Source: Pedobacter sp. MC2016-15
GTDB lineage: Bacteria > Bacteroidota > Bacteroidia > Sphingobacteriales > Sphingobacteriaceae
Direction of reading: 5' to 3'
Assembly: GCF_026239695.1 (NCBI RefSeq)
Contig: NZ_JAPIVS010000005.1
Coordinates: forward strand, 396,007 to 460,006
Length of the DNA stretch: 64,000 bases
Shown here: piece after piece, positions 45,959-53,921 of the stretch
How the letters are laid out: every line of letters begins with the position of its first letter
Numbering within the stretch: the first letter of the stretch is position 1
Notes under the pieces: generated by a model
What the model was told of the DNA's origin: nothing
The model's database searches: none
Seen by the model: only the letters and a program-made list of their open reading frames with translations
Program-made: the position numbers and the translations under genes

Positions 45959-46355
45959 TAAAGACAACATGTCGGTGATCCGGGAGCAGGATGTTGTTCC
46001 TTTCCGTAATCGCGTTAAAGAACATGCAGTGAAGATAAAGATGGGGCTTGTTAACCAGACCAAACTCATTACTGCAGCGAGCGAACTGGTTCGTAACATG
46101 TTGCGATATGGTGGTGGCGGTGAGGTACTTATTGAAGTAGTTTCGCGTGGCCGTGACAATGGGATAAGGTTAACATTCAATGACAAAGGTCCTGGTATTG
46201 CGGATATTTCATTGGCAATGAAGGATGGTTTCACAACCGGAAAGAGTTTGGGTTTAGGTTTGCCGGGTACCAAAAGATTAGTTAACGAGTTCGATATCAA
46301 GAGCGAATTAGGTAAAGGTACCAAGGTGACCATAGTAAAATGGGTTAATGGTTGA
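45930..46355 (+). CDS. rsbT: RsbT-like switch serine kinase
   Basis: 141 residues from the ATG at 45930, overlapping rsbS by 29 bp; a start at 45969 (MSVIREQDVVPFRNRV, 128 residues) fits B. subtilis RsbT better and is a strong alternative. GHKL ATPase fold: N box ASELVRNMLRYGGGG, G1 box NDKGPGI, G2 block GKSLGLGLPGTKRLV. It phosphorylates RsbR and RsbS and is then released to act on its output partner. Overlaps the next gene by 8 bp. Confidence 0.92.
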   Translation: MMITALISLNKDNMSVIREQDVVPFRNRVKEHAVKIKMGLVNQTKLITAASELVRNMLRYGGGGEVLIEVVSRGRDNGIRLTFNDKGPGIADISLAMKDGFTTGKSLGLGLPGTKRLVNEFDIKSELGKGTKVTIVKWVNG

Positions 46356-47355
46356 CGCTACACATAAAAGCTTCAGTGCTTCAGATCGCAGTTATTTCGC
46401 TATCATTAAGAAAGAAATTCATAACCTGGCATCCTCGCTTAATTTTGACCTGCACCGTATTGCAGAACTGGATATCATCGTTGCAGAGATTACATCAAAC
46501 CTGCATAAATATGCTAACGGTGGTGAGTTACTAGTGGGCGGTTTTGAAGTTGATCAAAATTGTTATATCGAGCTTATATGCATCGATAACGGGCCTGGAA
46601 TGACAGATTTAACTCGAATGATGAGTGATGGGTATTCCAGTTCCAGTACAATGGGACATGGGTTTGGCAGCATAAAACGCTTGTCAGATGAATTTGATAT
46701 TTTCTCTTCAAAAGGCTGGGGTACCATCTTAGTTAGCCGCGTATTCAAAACGCCGATCGCTAAAAAAGTTAAAAAAGGATTTGAGATCCGGCCGCTGGTT
46801 GTTGCAAAACCGGGAGAAAGCACCAGTGGTGACGGATTCTATGTGAAAACAACGGCAGATTATATAAAGATATTAGTTGGAGATGGTTTAGGTCATGGTC
46901 CGGAGGCGAATCACGCGGTTAATGAAGCTGTAAAAGCTTTCAAGCAATGTCCGGAACACTCTCCTGTAGAGATATTGAGGTTTCTGCATACTTCGGTCCG
47001 GAAGACAAGGGGACTGGTAGCCACCGTTGCTGTGATCGATACTAAAACAAAACAAATGCGCATCGCCGGTGTGGGCAATATTTCAACCAAGCTTTCAGGC
47101 TTCCTGGCCAGCAAATCGCATTTATCCTATAATGGCATTGTAGGCCACAATATACCCAATACAATGAATGATCAGATACTTGATCTTAAAGAATATAATT
47201 TGTTAACCATGTGCTCTGACGGCATGAAATCAAGGTGGGACATTAATAGATTTCCGAGCTTAATTCGGGCTGATTTAAGTATCCAGGCGGCGGCAATTTA
47301 TAAAGATTTCGCCCGTCTGACTGATGATATGTCTGTAATAACCGCTAAATTTTAG
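46348..47355 (+). CDS. RsbT-like ATPase fused to RsbX-like PP2C phosphatase
   Basis: 335 residues with two domains. Residues about 10-135 are a second GHKL ATPase with EITSNLHKYANGGE (Glu47, Asn51) and DNGPGMTDL, ending GHGFGSIKRLSDEFDI. Residues about 150-335 are a SpoIIE/RsbX-type phosphatase with metal Asp162 (SGDGFYV), GDGLGHGP (178-185), CSDGMKSR and TDDMSVI. In Bacillus RsbX dephosphorylates the stressosome to reset it; here resetting and a kinase-like domain sit in one protein. It starts inside rsbT (8-bp overlap). Confidence 0.9.
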   Translation: MVDATHKSFSASDRSYFAIIKKEIHNLASSLNFDLHRIAELDIIVAEITSNLHKYANGGELLVGGFEVDQNCYIELICIDNGPGMTDLTRMMSDGYSSSSTMGHGFGSIKRLSDEFDIFSSKGWGTILVSRVFKTPIAKKVKKGFEIRPLVVAKPGESTSGDGFYVKTTADYIKILVGDGLGHGPEANHAVNEAVKAFKQCPEHSPVEILRFLHTSVRKTRGLVATVAVIDTKTKQMRIAGVGNISTKLSGFLASKSHLSYNGIVGHNIPNTMNDQILDLKEYNLLTMCSDGMKSRWDINRFPSLIRADLSIQAAAIYKDFARLTDDMSVITAKF

Positions 47356-47359
47356 TTTC

Positions 47360-48562
47360 ATGACAGAACTCGCTAAAATTACCTTAGAGAATGAAATGGA
47401 CCTGACGCTTGCTTACAAGCGATCTATGTCTATTGCAGCTATGCTGGGTCTTACCTTATCCACACAAACGGCCTTTGCCACGGCCGTTTCGGAAGTTTGC
47501 CGGGAAATAATCGACAAAGCTACACAGGGCGTCGCGATACTCGGTACCACCAGTGATTCCGGGCGTTTTTTTATTACGGCAGCTATTGATGCTGAGGTAG
47601 ATTCTGATTTCAACAGAAGATCTGAAGGATTTGAATATGCCCGGAAATTATTGCCGATGGTGGAGCTGTCTGTAAGCGGGACAAATTTAAAAATTGTACT
47701 CCAATTGGGTATTCCACGATCAAACCGTCTCGATCAGCATAAGATATTGTCCATCCGGCAACAAATTTTGGCTAATGGCCCTGTGAGTGCTTACGAAGAG
47801 GTGAAACAGCGTAATGCTACATTAGTGGATCTAAACCAACGCAGCGAGTTCGCTTTGGAGGAGGCTCAGTTAATTAATCAGCAGAAAAATGAATTCCTTT
47901 CCGTCGCCAGTCACGAACTGAATTCTCCGCTTACTATTCTGCGGTCTTACGCTCAGATTGCGCTGAAAATGAATGCGGACCCCAACTCAAAGGTAGCCGG
48001 GTATCTCGGCAAAATCGAAAACCAGACCAACAAACTGGTAAAGCTGGTACGTCAGCTGATGGATATTTCCAAGTTTGAACATGGAGATTTTAGTTATGAT
48101 TTTCAGCCAGTTTCGATCAACCCATTTCTCCAGTCGAGCATGGAAAGTTTGAGCCTGCTGGTGGATAAACATTATCTTTCTTTACATCTGAATGCAGATA
48201 CAGATGCAAAGGTCATGATAGATCTCATGCGGTTGGAACAGGTGCTGAGCAATCTGGTGGGGAATGCAGCTAAATATTCATCAGAAGGTAGTGCGATAAA
48301 AATCACTTTGGAACTTTCTAAAGATTATCTCAGGATTGCTGTAACTGATCAGGGAATTGGAATGACTGAAGAAAGTCAGAAGATGGTATTTGATAAATTC
48401 TACCGCGATAATCAGATTAAGAAGAAATATAGCGGACTAGGTATGGGCCTCTATATCTCTTCACGCATCATTCAGGATCACCAGGGATCACTCCAGGTAA
48501 GCAGTGAGATCGGTAAAGGATCCACCTTTTCATTTGACCTGCCAGTCATAGCTATGATCTAG
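47360..48562 (+). CDS. Histidine kinase with RsbT-like N-terminal domain, stressosome-linked
   Basis: 400 residues. Residues about 1-125 resemble a divergent RsbT-like ATPase (LSTQTAFATAVSEVCREIIDKA at the N-box position) without a visible G1 box. A coiled-coil linker follows, then a HisKA box SVASHELNSPLTILRSY with His185 and a full ATPase domain (NLVGNAAKYS, DQGIGMTEES, GLGMGLYIS). No membrane helices, so cytoplasmic. It lies 4 bp after the phosphatase gene and is the likely output of the Rsb module, in place of sigma-B. No response regulator is adjacent. Confidence 0.9.
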   Translation: MTELAKITLENEMDLTLAYKRSMSIAAMLGLTLSTQTAFATAVSEVCREIIDKATQGVAILGTTSDSGRFFITAAIDAEVDSDFNRRSEGFEYARKLLPMVELSVSGTNLKIVLQLGIPRSNRLDQHKILSIRQQILANGPVSAYEEVKQRNATLVDLNQRSEFALEEAQLINQQKNEFLSVASHELNSPLTILRSYAQIALKMNADPNSKVAGYLGKIENQTNKLVKLVRQLMDISKFEHGDFSYDFQPVSINPFLQSSMESLSLLVDKHYLSLHLNADTDAKVMIDLMRLEQVLSNLVGNAAKYSSEGSAIKITLELSKDYLRIAVTDQGIGMTEESQKMVFDKFYRDNQIKKKYSGLGMGLYISSRIIQDHQGSLQVSSEIGKGSTFSFDLPVIAMI

Positions 48563-48569
48563 GCTGGCA

Positions 48570-49937
48570 TCAGGGTTGCTGCCAGTTTGTTGCAAGGGCT
48601 TTGTTAATTTCTATACTTTGATAGTTCAGCGTCAGTTTGTTTTTTCCGCTGGTCGTTGTGATGGTAAAAGGTAATGTAATACCGTCGACTGTCCTGTTAT
48701 TGCTGTAGGTATTCGTCAGCTTGGTTTTACCGATCATGTAACTGTCGCCCAGGATCGTGTAATTTTTGTCGATCACGTACACAAATGTATGCCCGTCTAT
48801 CTGGAAACCTATCGCATAACCGTTTTTTACGGCCTGCACCGTGCCTTTACTAAATGCGGCATTTGTTCCCTGTTGTAAACCCATCACGCCAATATAATCA
48901 TTGTATTTCGCTTCTTCCAGTCGTTCAGTAGTGCTGGGGATCTTTTTTCCATTGCTCCATAACCATCCACCGGCAGGGCCGATTTGTTCTACGCCTATGA
49001 GTTTCCCCCGCTGGAACATCTCATTTCTGAAACGTTTGCCCACAACATCATTGTAAGAGATCACTGTGATCCCGCTGAACTGCGCTTTTACAGTATAAGT
49101 TTTCAGATTGTCTATAGCTGTACCTCCGTATCTTTTTCTCAGTTCTGTCAGGATTTGTGCTGCGTTAGGAAGTTTCGTATCTGTTGCGGTTGTAGTACTG
49201 GATTTACTTGAAGATGAAGTTTTCTTCGCATTCATATCCTCTGTGAAGTAAAAACTACCATCTATCACCGCCATTGTCTTGTTTTTAGCATCACCAAGAC
49301 TGGCAAAGAAACTGTGCGTGGTTGTCGTGCCGTTATCATACTGCAGTGTCAGTACTCCATCTTTGATTGCGTATTTGCCACGTCCGTCACTTTTGGAATT
49401 GGTACCGCCGCCGATGTTATCGCCCGCAACTACAGTTGTAGATTGCCTGTCGGTAGTGAAATTCCCTGCTCCATCAAAGTTGAGTTCTCGTCTTGAACTG
49501 CTTCCTACATAGGTCGTTCCTGTCGCGATCCCGCCGCTTCCGTTAACAAACTTGAAGAGGAAGGAGCCTTTTGGCACTTTATTGTCCAGATCCATCTTGA
49601 ACATGGTGTAAGAACCTGCATCCAGATTTCCTCCTTTGGTGATGGTAAGGTTGTCCTTGCTTCCTTTGGTATAGTACAGATAAACCTCAGAGCCTTTGAT
49701 TTCATACTTTCCCCTGACAGCGGTTTTCCAGTCTTTTTTGTCGAGTTGATCGGTAAAGGTTTTGTCTTTTCTAAACAAGATCACTTCGTCTGTTCTGTTC
49801 ATTCCTCCACCAAGAGGGTTGATACTTAATCTTACACCAGCATACACACCAGGGAAGGTGGTTGAAGACTGACAGGAACTGGAAAGTGTGATGGTGAGCA
49901 GGAAGAGCGTTTGTAAGATAAAGTAATGGAGCTTCAT
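48570..49937 (-). CDS. Lipoprotein with repeated beta domains, unknown function
   Basis: 455 residues from the Met at 49937 (MKLHYFILQTLFLL), giving a lipoprotein signal with SSSC. Two N-terminal segments (about 25-110 and 130-225) share a pattern of a stretch ending in a reporter-like RGKYEIKGSEVYLYY / GRGKYAIKDGVLTLQY, suggesting a duplicated lipocalin-like fold. A Ser/Thr-rich linker (SSSSKSSTTTATDTK) leads to a C-terminal beta-rich domain (about 275-455) similar to LolA-like outer-membrane lipoprotein carriers. No family was firmly identified. Convergent with the kinase gene. Confidence 0.65.
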   Translation of the reverse strand: MKLHYFILQTLFLLTITLSSSCQSSTTFPGVYAGVRLSINPLGGGMNRTDEVILFRKDKTFTDQLDKKDWKTAVRGKYEIKGSEVYLYYTKGSKDNLTITKGGNLDAGSYTMFKMDLDNKVPKGSFLFKFVNGSGGIATGTTYVGSSSRRELNFDGAGNFTTDRQSTTVVAGDNIGGGTNSKSDGRGKYAIKDGVLTLQYDNGTTTTHSFFASLGDAKNKTMAVIDGSFYFTEDMNAKKTSSSSKSSTTTATDTKLPNAAQILTELRKRYGGTAIDNLKTYTVKAQFSGITVISYNDVVGKRFRNEMFQRGKLIGVEQIGPAGGWLWSNGKKIPSTTERLEEAKYNDYIGVMGLQQGTNAAFSKGTVQAVKNGYAIGFQIDGHTFVYVIDKNYTILGDSYMIGKTKLTNTYSNNRTVDGITLPFTITTTSGKNKLTLNYQSIEINKALATNWQQP

Positions 49938-50118
49938 ACAAATATGGAAATGGTTAAATGCTTCATTCACAGCAAAAACGATGCCTTGTGCCGATAATTG
50001 TTTCTTATTTATGCGGATGGTGTGTTCTTTTCGAAATTTTATTGATCTTTATATAAAACTAAAATGAAAACCCTGAGGTTAATTGATGCGGTTGTATTAA
50101 ATTATAAACACATTCAAT

Positions 50119-50880
50119 ATGAATTCTTCCAAAGAAAACCCGGAAAATAAATTTGAGAATTTCCCGGCGATTGGCGGGCTAATGGTTTCTAAACTGGTTG
50201 TGGAAGAGCAGATGGAACCTCGATTCATGTATCGTGAAAAAAGCACGCGTCCGGAAGACAGTGGCTGGAGGATCTTTACGGGATTTGAAACTGAGGAATA
50301 CAATGACGACCCCGACAACACGGGGATTTATAATCCGTCAACAATACTAAATATTGATCCTTCAATTGCGGATATCTTGCTCAAAGGAGTGGGCTCCGTT
50401 TATGAGAAAAATGAAGATGGTTCTGCATGGGATAAGGTATATGACTTCGAAATGGAGGATGATTATATGGTCACAAATCAGCTAACTGATAACTGGCAAA
50501 TAGACATCAATAACTTGTTTGAGAGAAGGGTAGAGGAGAGCCGTGCTTTGCTGTATACCACCGGTGATAAGTCGGTAAGAATGACGATCTGGAATGAGGA
50601 AGGTAAGAGTAAAACGACGCTTTCTGCTGAGCAGCAGCAAAATATCGAGGGCAGAGATCAGACTGATGCTGAAACATTGGAAATTTTTGATTTCTCCGAT
50701 ACTGAAGTAGACAGGTTGGGCTACTTGATCCGTGAAGAAGATGGTGATAAAAGTTATGAGGTTATTTACGGATTCTCTATCATAGATAACCAGGTATTAG
50801 AGGCTGTGTTTTATTTTGATAACGAGGAAGATCTGGATTGGGCTATTGAGACTTGGAAAAGTATCAGATTGGTAGGTTAA
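50119..50880 (+). CDS. DUF2185 (Imm33-like) domain protein
   Basis: 253 residues, cytoplasmic and acidic. Residues about 18-90 match the DUF2185/Imm33 pattern: GGLMVSKLVVEEQMEPRFMYRE, EDSGWRIFTGFETEEYNDDPDN and a run ending NIDPSIADILL. Some members of this family are annotated as immunity proteins of polymorphic toxin systems. The C-terminal half (about 130-253) is unrecognised but has a beta-rich ending. No toxin gene is visible next to it, so an immunity role is not supported by context. Confidence 0.75.
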   Translation: MNSSKENPENKFENFPAIGGLMVSKLVVEEQMEPRFMYREKSTRPEDSGWRIFTGFETEEYNDDPDNTGIYNPSTILNIDPSIADILLKGVGSVYEKNEDGSAWDKVYDFEMEDDYMVTNQLTDNWQIDINNLFERRVEESRALLYTTGDKSVRMTIWNEEGKSKTTLSAEQQQNIEGRDQTDAETLEIFDFSDTEVDRLGYLIREEDGDKSYEVIYGFSIIDNQVLEAVFYFDNEEDLDWAIETWKSIRLVG

Positions 50881-51222
50881 ATTTACCTTATTGATCAGCG
50901 GATGATCTCAGCACTTATCGTTCTGGCGTTATTCGTATCTTGTTCGTGTATTGCTTTGTATTCATGATGCGTTGGGAGCAGGTTGGAAGCATGTTGGAAA
51001 AGGGTTGCTTAGACTCAGGTCTAAGCAACCCTTTTCCAACATGCTTCCAATACATCCTTAAAAAATATACAATACTGGAGTAAATACGAACGATACACGA
51101 AGAAAGGATATGGAGTTTGTCTACTAATACAAGTCAAAATCACGAAATGTATTGCTAAATGATGGGCTTGTCATCAAAATTTTTACTTTTGAGACCTATT
51201 ATTTTAGCCCTTTACATATTTT
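50881..51222. repeat. Palindromic intergenic element, 32-bp perfect core
   Basis: 342 bp without a gene. A perfect 32-bp stem (50983-51014 with 51019-51050, loop TCAG) contains TTGGAAGCATGTTGGAAAAG in its left arm. Outer arms (50931-50970 and 51070-51104) carry CGTAT/CGTGT/TTTGTATT words in inverted order and pair imperfectly. The same outer words recur at 57605-57815 and 60769-60945. Confidence 0.85.
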
Positions 51223-52593
51223 ATGAACTTTTTTAGCCGCACAATGAGATCTTCTGTCTCAAATCTTATCCTCAAATCGTTATTTATCATTTTACCCTCT
51301 GCAACTTTCGCGCAGAACGCAAGCTACAATATTCAGGAGCTCGGAGCCAAGGGAGACAACAAAACAGTAAACACCGAGATCATCAATCAGACGATTGCCA
51401 AATGCTCCAGTGAAGGTGGGGGAACCGTGGTTGTACCTTCTGGCGTTTTTCTAACAGCTACAGTTTATTTGAAAAGCAATGTCAATCTTCATTTAAACAA
51501 AGGTGCTGTATTGAAAGGCGTATCTGATATGAGTCTCTATCATTCTTTTATTCCTGAGACAGACCTTACAAAATATAATACGATCAGTACCGATGGTAAT
51601 AATTCCAATAGCGCCTACGACACCGAATGGATAAAAGCGCTGATTATAGCTCAAGGGGTAAATAAAGCTACTATCTCGGGAGAAGGCCATATCGATGGAG
51701 ACCACGTTTTTAATGCTAAAGGCGAAGAAGGAATGCGTGGCCCGCACACCATAGTGATGGCAAACTGCAAAGACCTAAGGTTTGAAGATATTACGATTGA
51801 AAAAGCAGCTAATTATGCTATCCTGGCTTACGACCTGCACAATACGATTTTCCAGAAAGTACACATTCAGCAAGGCTGGGATGGAATACACATTCGTGGC
51901 GGCAAGGATATTCTGTTGAAGCAATGTGACCTGCAAACCGGCGACGATGCCATTGCCGGTGGATTCTGGGACAATTTCCGTGTAGAAGACTGTAAAATCA
52001 ATTCTGCCTGTAATGGTATCCGTGTGATCATGCCAGTGAAAGGATTCTATGTGACGAACTCTTATTTTGGTGGCCCGGGAAAATATCCGCACCGTACTTC
52101 TGGCGCAGCGCACCGTACCAACATGCTGGCAGGAATTTACATTCAGCCAGGTGGATGGGGTTTGGTGAAAGGGGACCTGGAAGGAATCCGTATTTCAAAC
52201 CTGAAGATGCATAACATGAATAATCCTTTCATATTTGAATTGCATCAAGGAAATAATGCTAATGATATCGTCGTTGAAAACATAAAAGCAGATGATATCA
52301 AAAATCCTATCGCTATACACAGTGATAAGGGGTTCTCATACAAAAACATTCTCTTTAAAAACATTTCTGTCCACTACGTCACTGACGCTAATACCAAAGC
52401 TCCATGGGCATTGGGCGCCGCAAATGTAGAGCAGCTGCGATTTGAAAATGTTAAGTTTTATGCAGAAGGCACCAAACCACAAACTGCTGTTCAACTGGAT
52501 AACATCAAGTCTCCTTCATTCTCCAAAACGAATGTGTACAGCGCTGGTCATACAGAACAGGTTAGAATTGTTAACAGCGGGAAGATCCAGTAA
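51223..52593 (+). CDS. GH28-like right-handed beta-helix glycosidase
   Basis: 456 residues with a signal peptide (cleavage near TFAQN). YNIQELGAKGDNKTVNTEIINQTI is the usual start of polygalacturonase-like beta-helix enzymes. Helix turns follow with GWDGIHIRGG (NTDG-like), LQTGDDAIAGG (catalytic Asp pair) and ACNGIRVIMP, where the usual GHG motif is not present. This points to a divergent GH28 or related pectin-active lineage. It stands alone between a palindromic element and a peptidase gene. The substrate is probably a uronate-containing plant polysaccharide. Confidence 0.75.
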   Translation: MNFFSRTMRSSVSNLILKSLFIILPSATFAQNASYNIQELGAKGDNKTVNTEIINQTIAKCSSEGGGTVVVPSGVFLTATVYLKSNVNLHLNKGAVLKGVSDMSLYHSFIPETDLTKYNTISTDGNNSNSAYDTEWIKALIIAQGVNKATISGEGHIDGDHVFNAKGEEGMRGPHTIVMANCKDLRFEDITIEKAANYAILAYDLHNTIFQKVHIQQGWDGIHIRGGKDILLKQCDLQTGDDAIAGGFWDNFRVEDCKINSACNGIRVIMPVKGFYVTNSYFGGPGKYPHRTSGAAHRTNMLAGIYIQPGGWGLVKGDLEGIRISNLKMHNMNNPFIFELHQGNNANDIVVENIKADDIKNPIAIHSDKGFSYKNILFKNISVHYVTDANTKAPWALGAANVEQLRFENVKFYAEGTKPQTAVQLDNIKSPSFSKTNVYSAGHTEQVRIVNSGKIQ

Positions 52594-52627
52594 TCAACCC
52601 GCGCATTGTTATGCCGTGTTTTGCGAA

Positions 52628-53800
52628 TTAAAATTGATCTAGCTTGTCAGGTTTAATATTAAGCGTCTTACAGACATCATACTCGTTGATGACTCCTTCA
52701 TAAAAAGCGGTTTGGATCGTTGATATGAGCAGTGGAGAGTTTATTGGTTTGGGAGTAGAACCACGCTGAACAATGCCATCCTGTTTATCTAACTCTCGTC
52801 GGTTTTTTTCTTCTTCCACTCTGAGCCTAAACTGTTCATCAAAATCAGATTTGATCTGGTTATAGTTATTCGAAGAAATTTGCTTTTGATATAAGAGTCG
52901 GGTAAAAAGCGCTATTTTGCTAAGATGTGTATTTGCCGATATAATATCTATGTCACTATGATGATAATCATTGTTACCAGTTGCCATTCCAAGATTTTTG
53001 ATAACTCCATCATATTCTCCAGCAAGAAAATAGTAAGCAAAATCATTACACCAACGCTCTACTACACTTAAAGTATCGCTGGCCATATTTTGTATATCAA
53101 GCTGCTCAACTTCTTCTTCATTCAGCAGATAATGTCCTAGTTCATGGGCAAGTGTGAAAATCTCCCGGCGGAAAGAAATCTGTTGCCTTTTTAGTACGAT
53201 TACATTAGGATTCAGGAAAAACCCGTCGATATTTGCTTTGTCCTTTTTATTCCAGGTTTCCACAAATTCACAAACCAGAATATTGTACTCGGCAAGTTTT
53301 CCAATAAATGCCTTTAAAAAATCTTTGGGCACAGGACAGAATTTGGGATAAAGCAGTTTTCTGATGGTCGCGGCAATTTCTTTGGGATCTTGTTTACTGC
53401 TATATACTGGAATTTGTCTTTCCAGTTTTAAATCAGCAAGTTTCGCAATTCCTGAAAGTGAAATTTTAAACTCTTCAAACTGGTTCACAATGCGTTTTGC
53501 GCCTAAATTCAAATCCACATTGAAATTGGTCTTTCTGAAAAAGATACTGGCTTCCTTGTTTTGTTCCGGAGCTTTTGGATCAAGATAGAAATGTAGACCC
53601 TTGTTAAAGATTTTATCAATGCGCTTAAGATGACTTAATTTGACCTCATCGGCAGTAATTTCTTCTTCTGTGATTGGCTTGGCTAGGCCGTCGCTGATTA
53701 TCGAAAGCAGATCCTGTATTGTCATCTTATAAAGAGACAGCAGGTACTGTAAGCGTTGTATGTTTTGCTCTACTTTCAATATTGATTTATGGTTAATCAC
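52628..53800 (-). CDS. ImmA/IrrE-type metallopeptidase
   Basis: 390 residues. Zinc motif HELGH (His219-Glu220-His223) in IFTLAHELGHYLLNEEE, with the third ligand region WCNDFAYYFLAGE. The N terminus (about 10-65) is helical and could be a degenerate XRE-type DNA-binding domain, but no clear helix-turn-helix is evident. Relatives cleave repressors after phage, ICE or stress signals. The protein here has no adjacent repressor gene, so its target is unknown. Convergent with the GH28-like gene. Confidence 0.85.
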   Translation of the reverse strand: MINHKSILKVEQNIQRLQYLLSLYKMTIQDLLSIISDGLAKPITEEEITADEVKLSHLKRIDKIFNKGLHFYLDPKAPEQNKEASIFFRKTNFNVDLNLGAKRIVNQFEEFKISLSGIAKLADLKLERQIPVYSSKQDPKEIAATIRKLLYPKFCPVPKDFLKAFIGKLAEYNILVCEFVETWNKKDKANIDGFFLNPNVIVLKRQQISFRREIFTLAHELGHYLLNEEEVEQLDIQNMASDTLSVVERWCNDFAYYFLAGEYDGVIKNLGMATGNNDYHHSDIDIISANTHLSKIALFTRLLYQKQISSNNYNQIKSDFDEQFRLRVEEEKNRRELDKQDGIVQRGSTPKPINSPLLISTIQTAFYEGVINEYDVCKTLNIKPDKLDQF

Positions 53801-53862
53801 AAAGTTAATTATTTATTCCAAATAGAATTAGAAATACTTCAGGGAGATTCGGTCTTATGCTC

Positions 53863-53897
53863 AAAGGAGGTTATCACAATTTGTGATAACCTCCTTT
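53863..53897. terminator. Perfect 17-bp terminator hairpin
   Basis: AAAGGAGGTTATCACAA (53863-53879) and TTGTGATAACCTCCTTT (53881-53897) pair perfectly around one base. It lies just downstream (leftward) of the protease gene ending at 53922. Confidence 0.8.
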
Positions 53898-53921
53898 CAG
53901 TAACTTACAATTGAACTTTCT

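Noticed and set aside
50119..50880. Toxin-immunity pair
   Set aside because: The DUF2185 protein has no adjacent polymorphic toxin gene, so an immunity role is not claimed.
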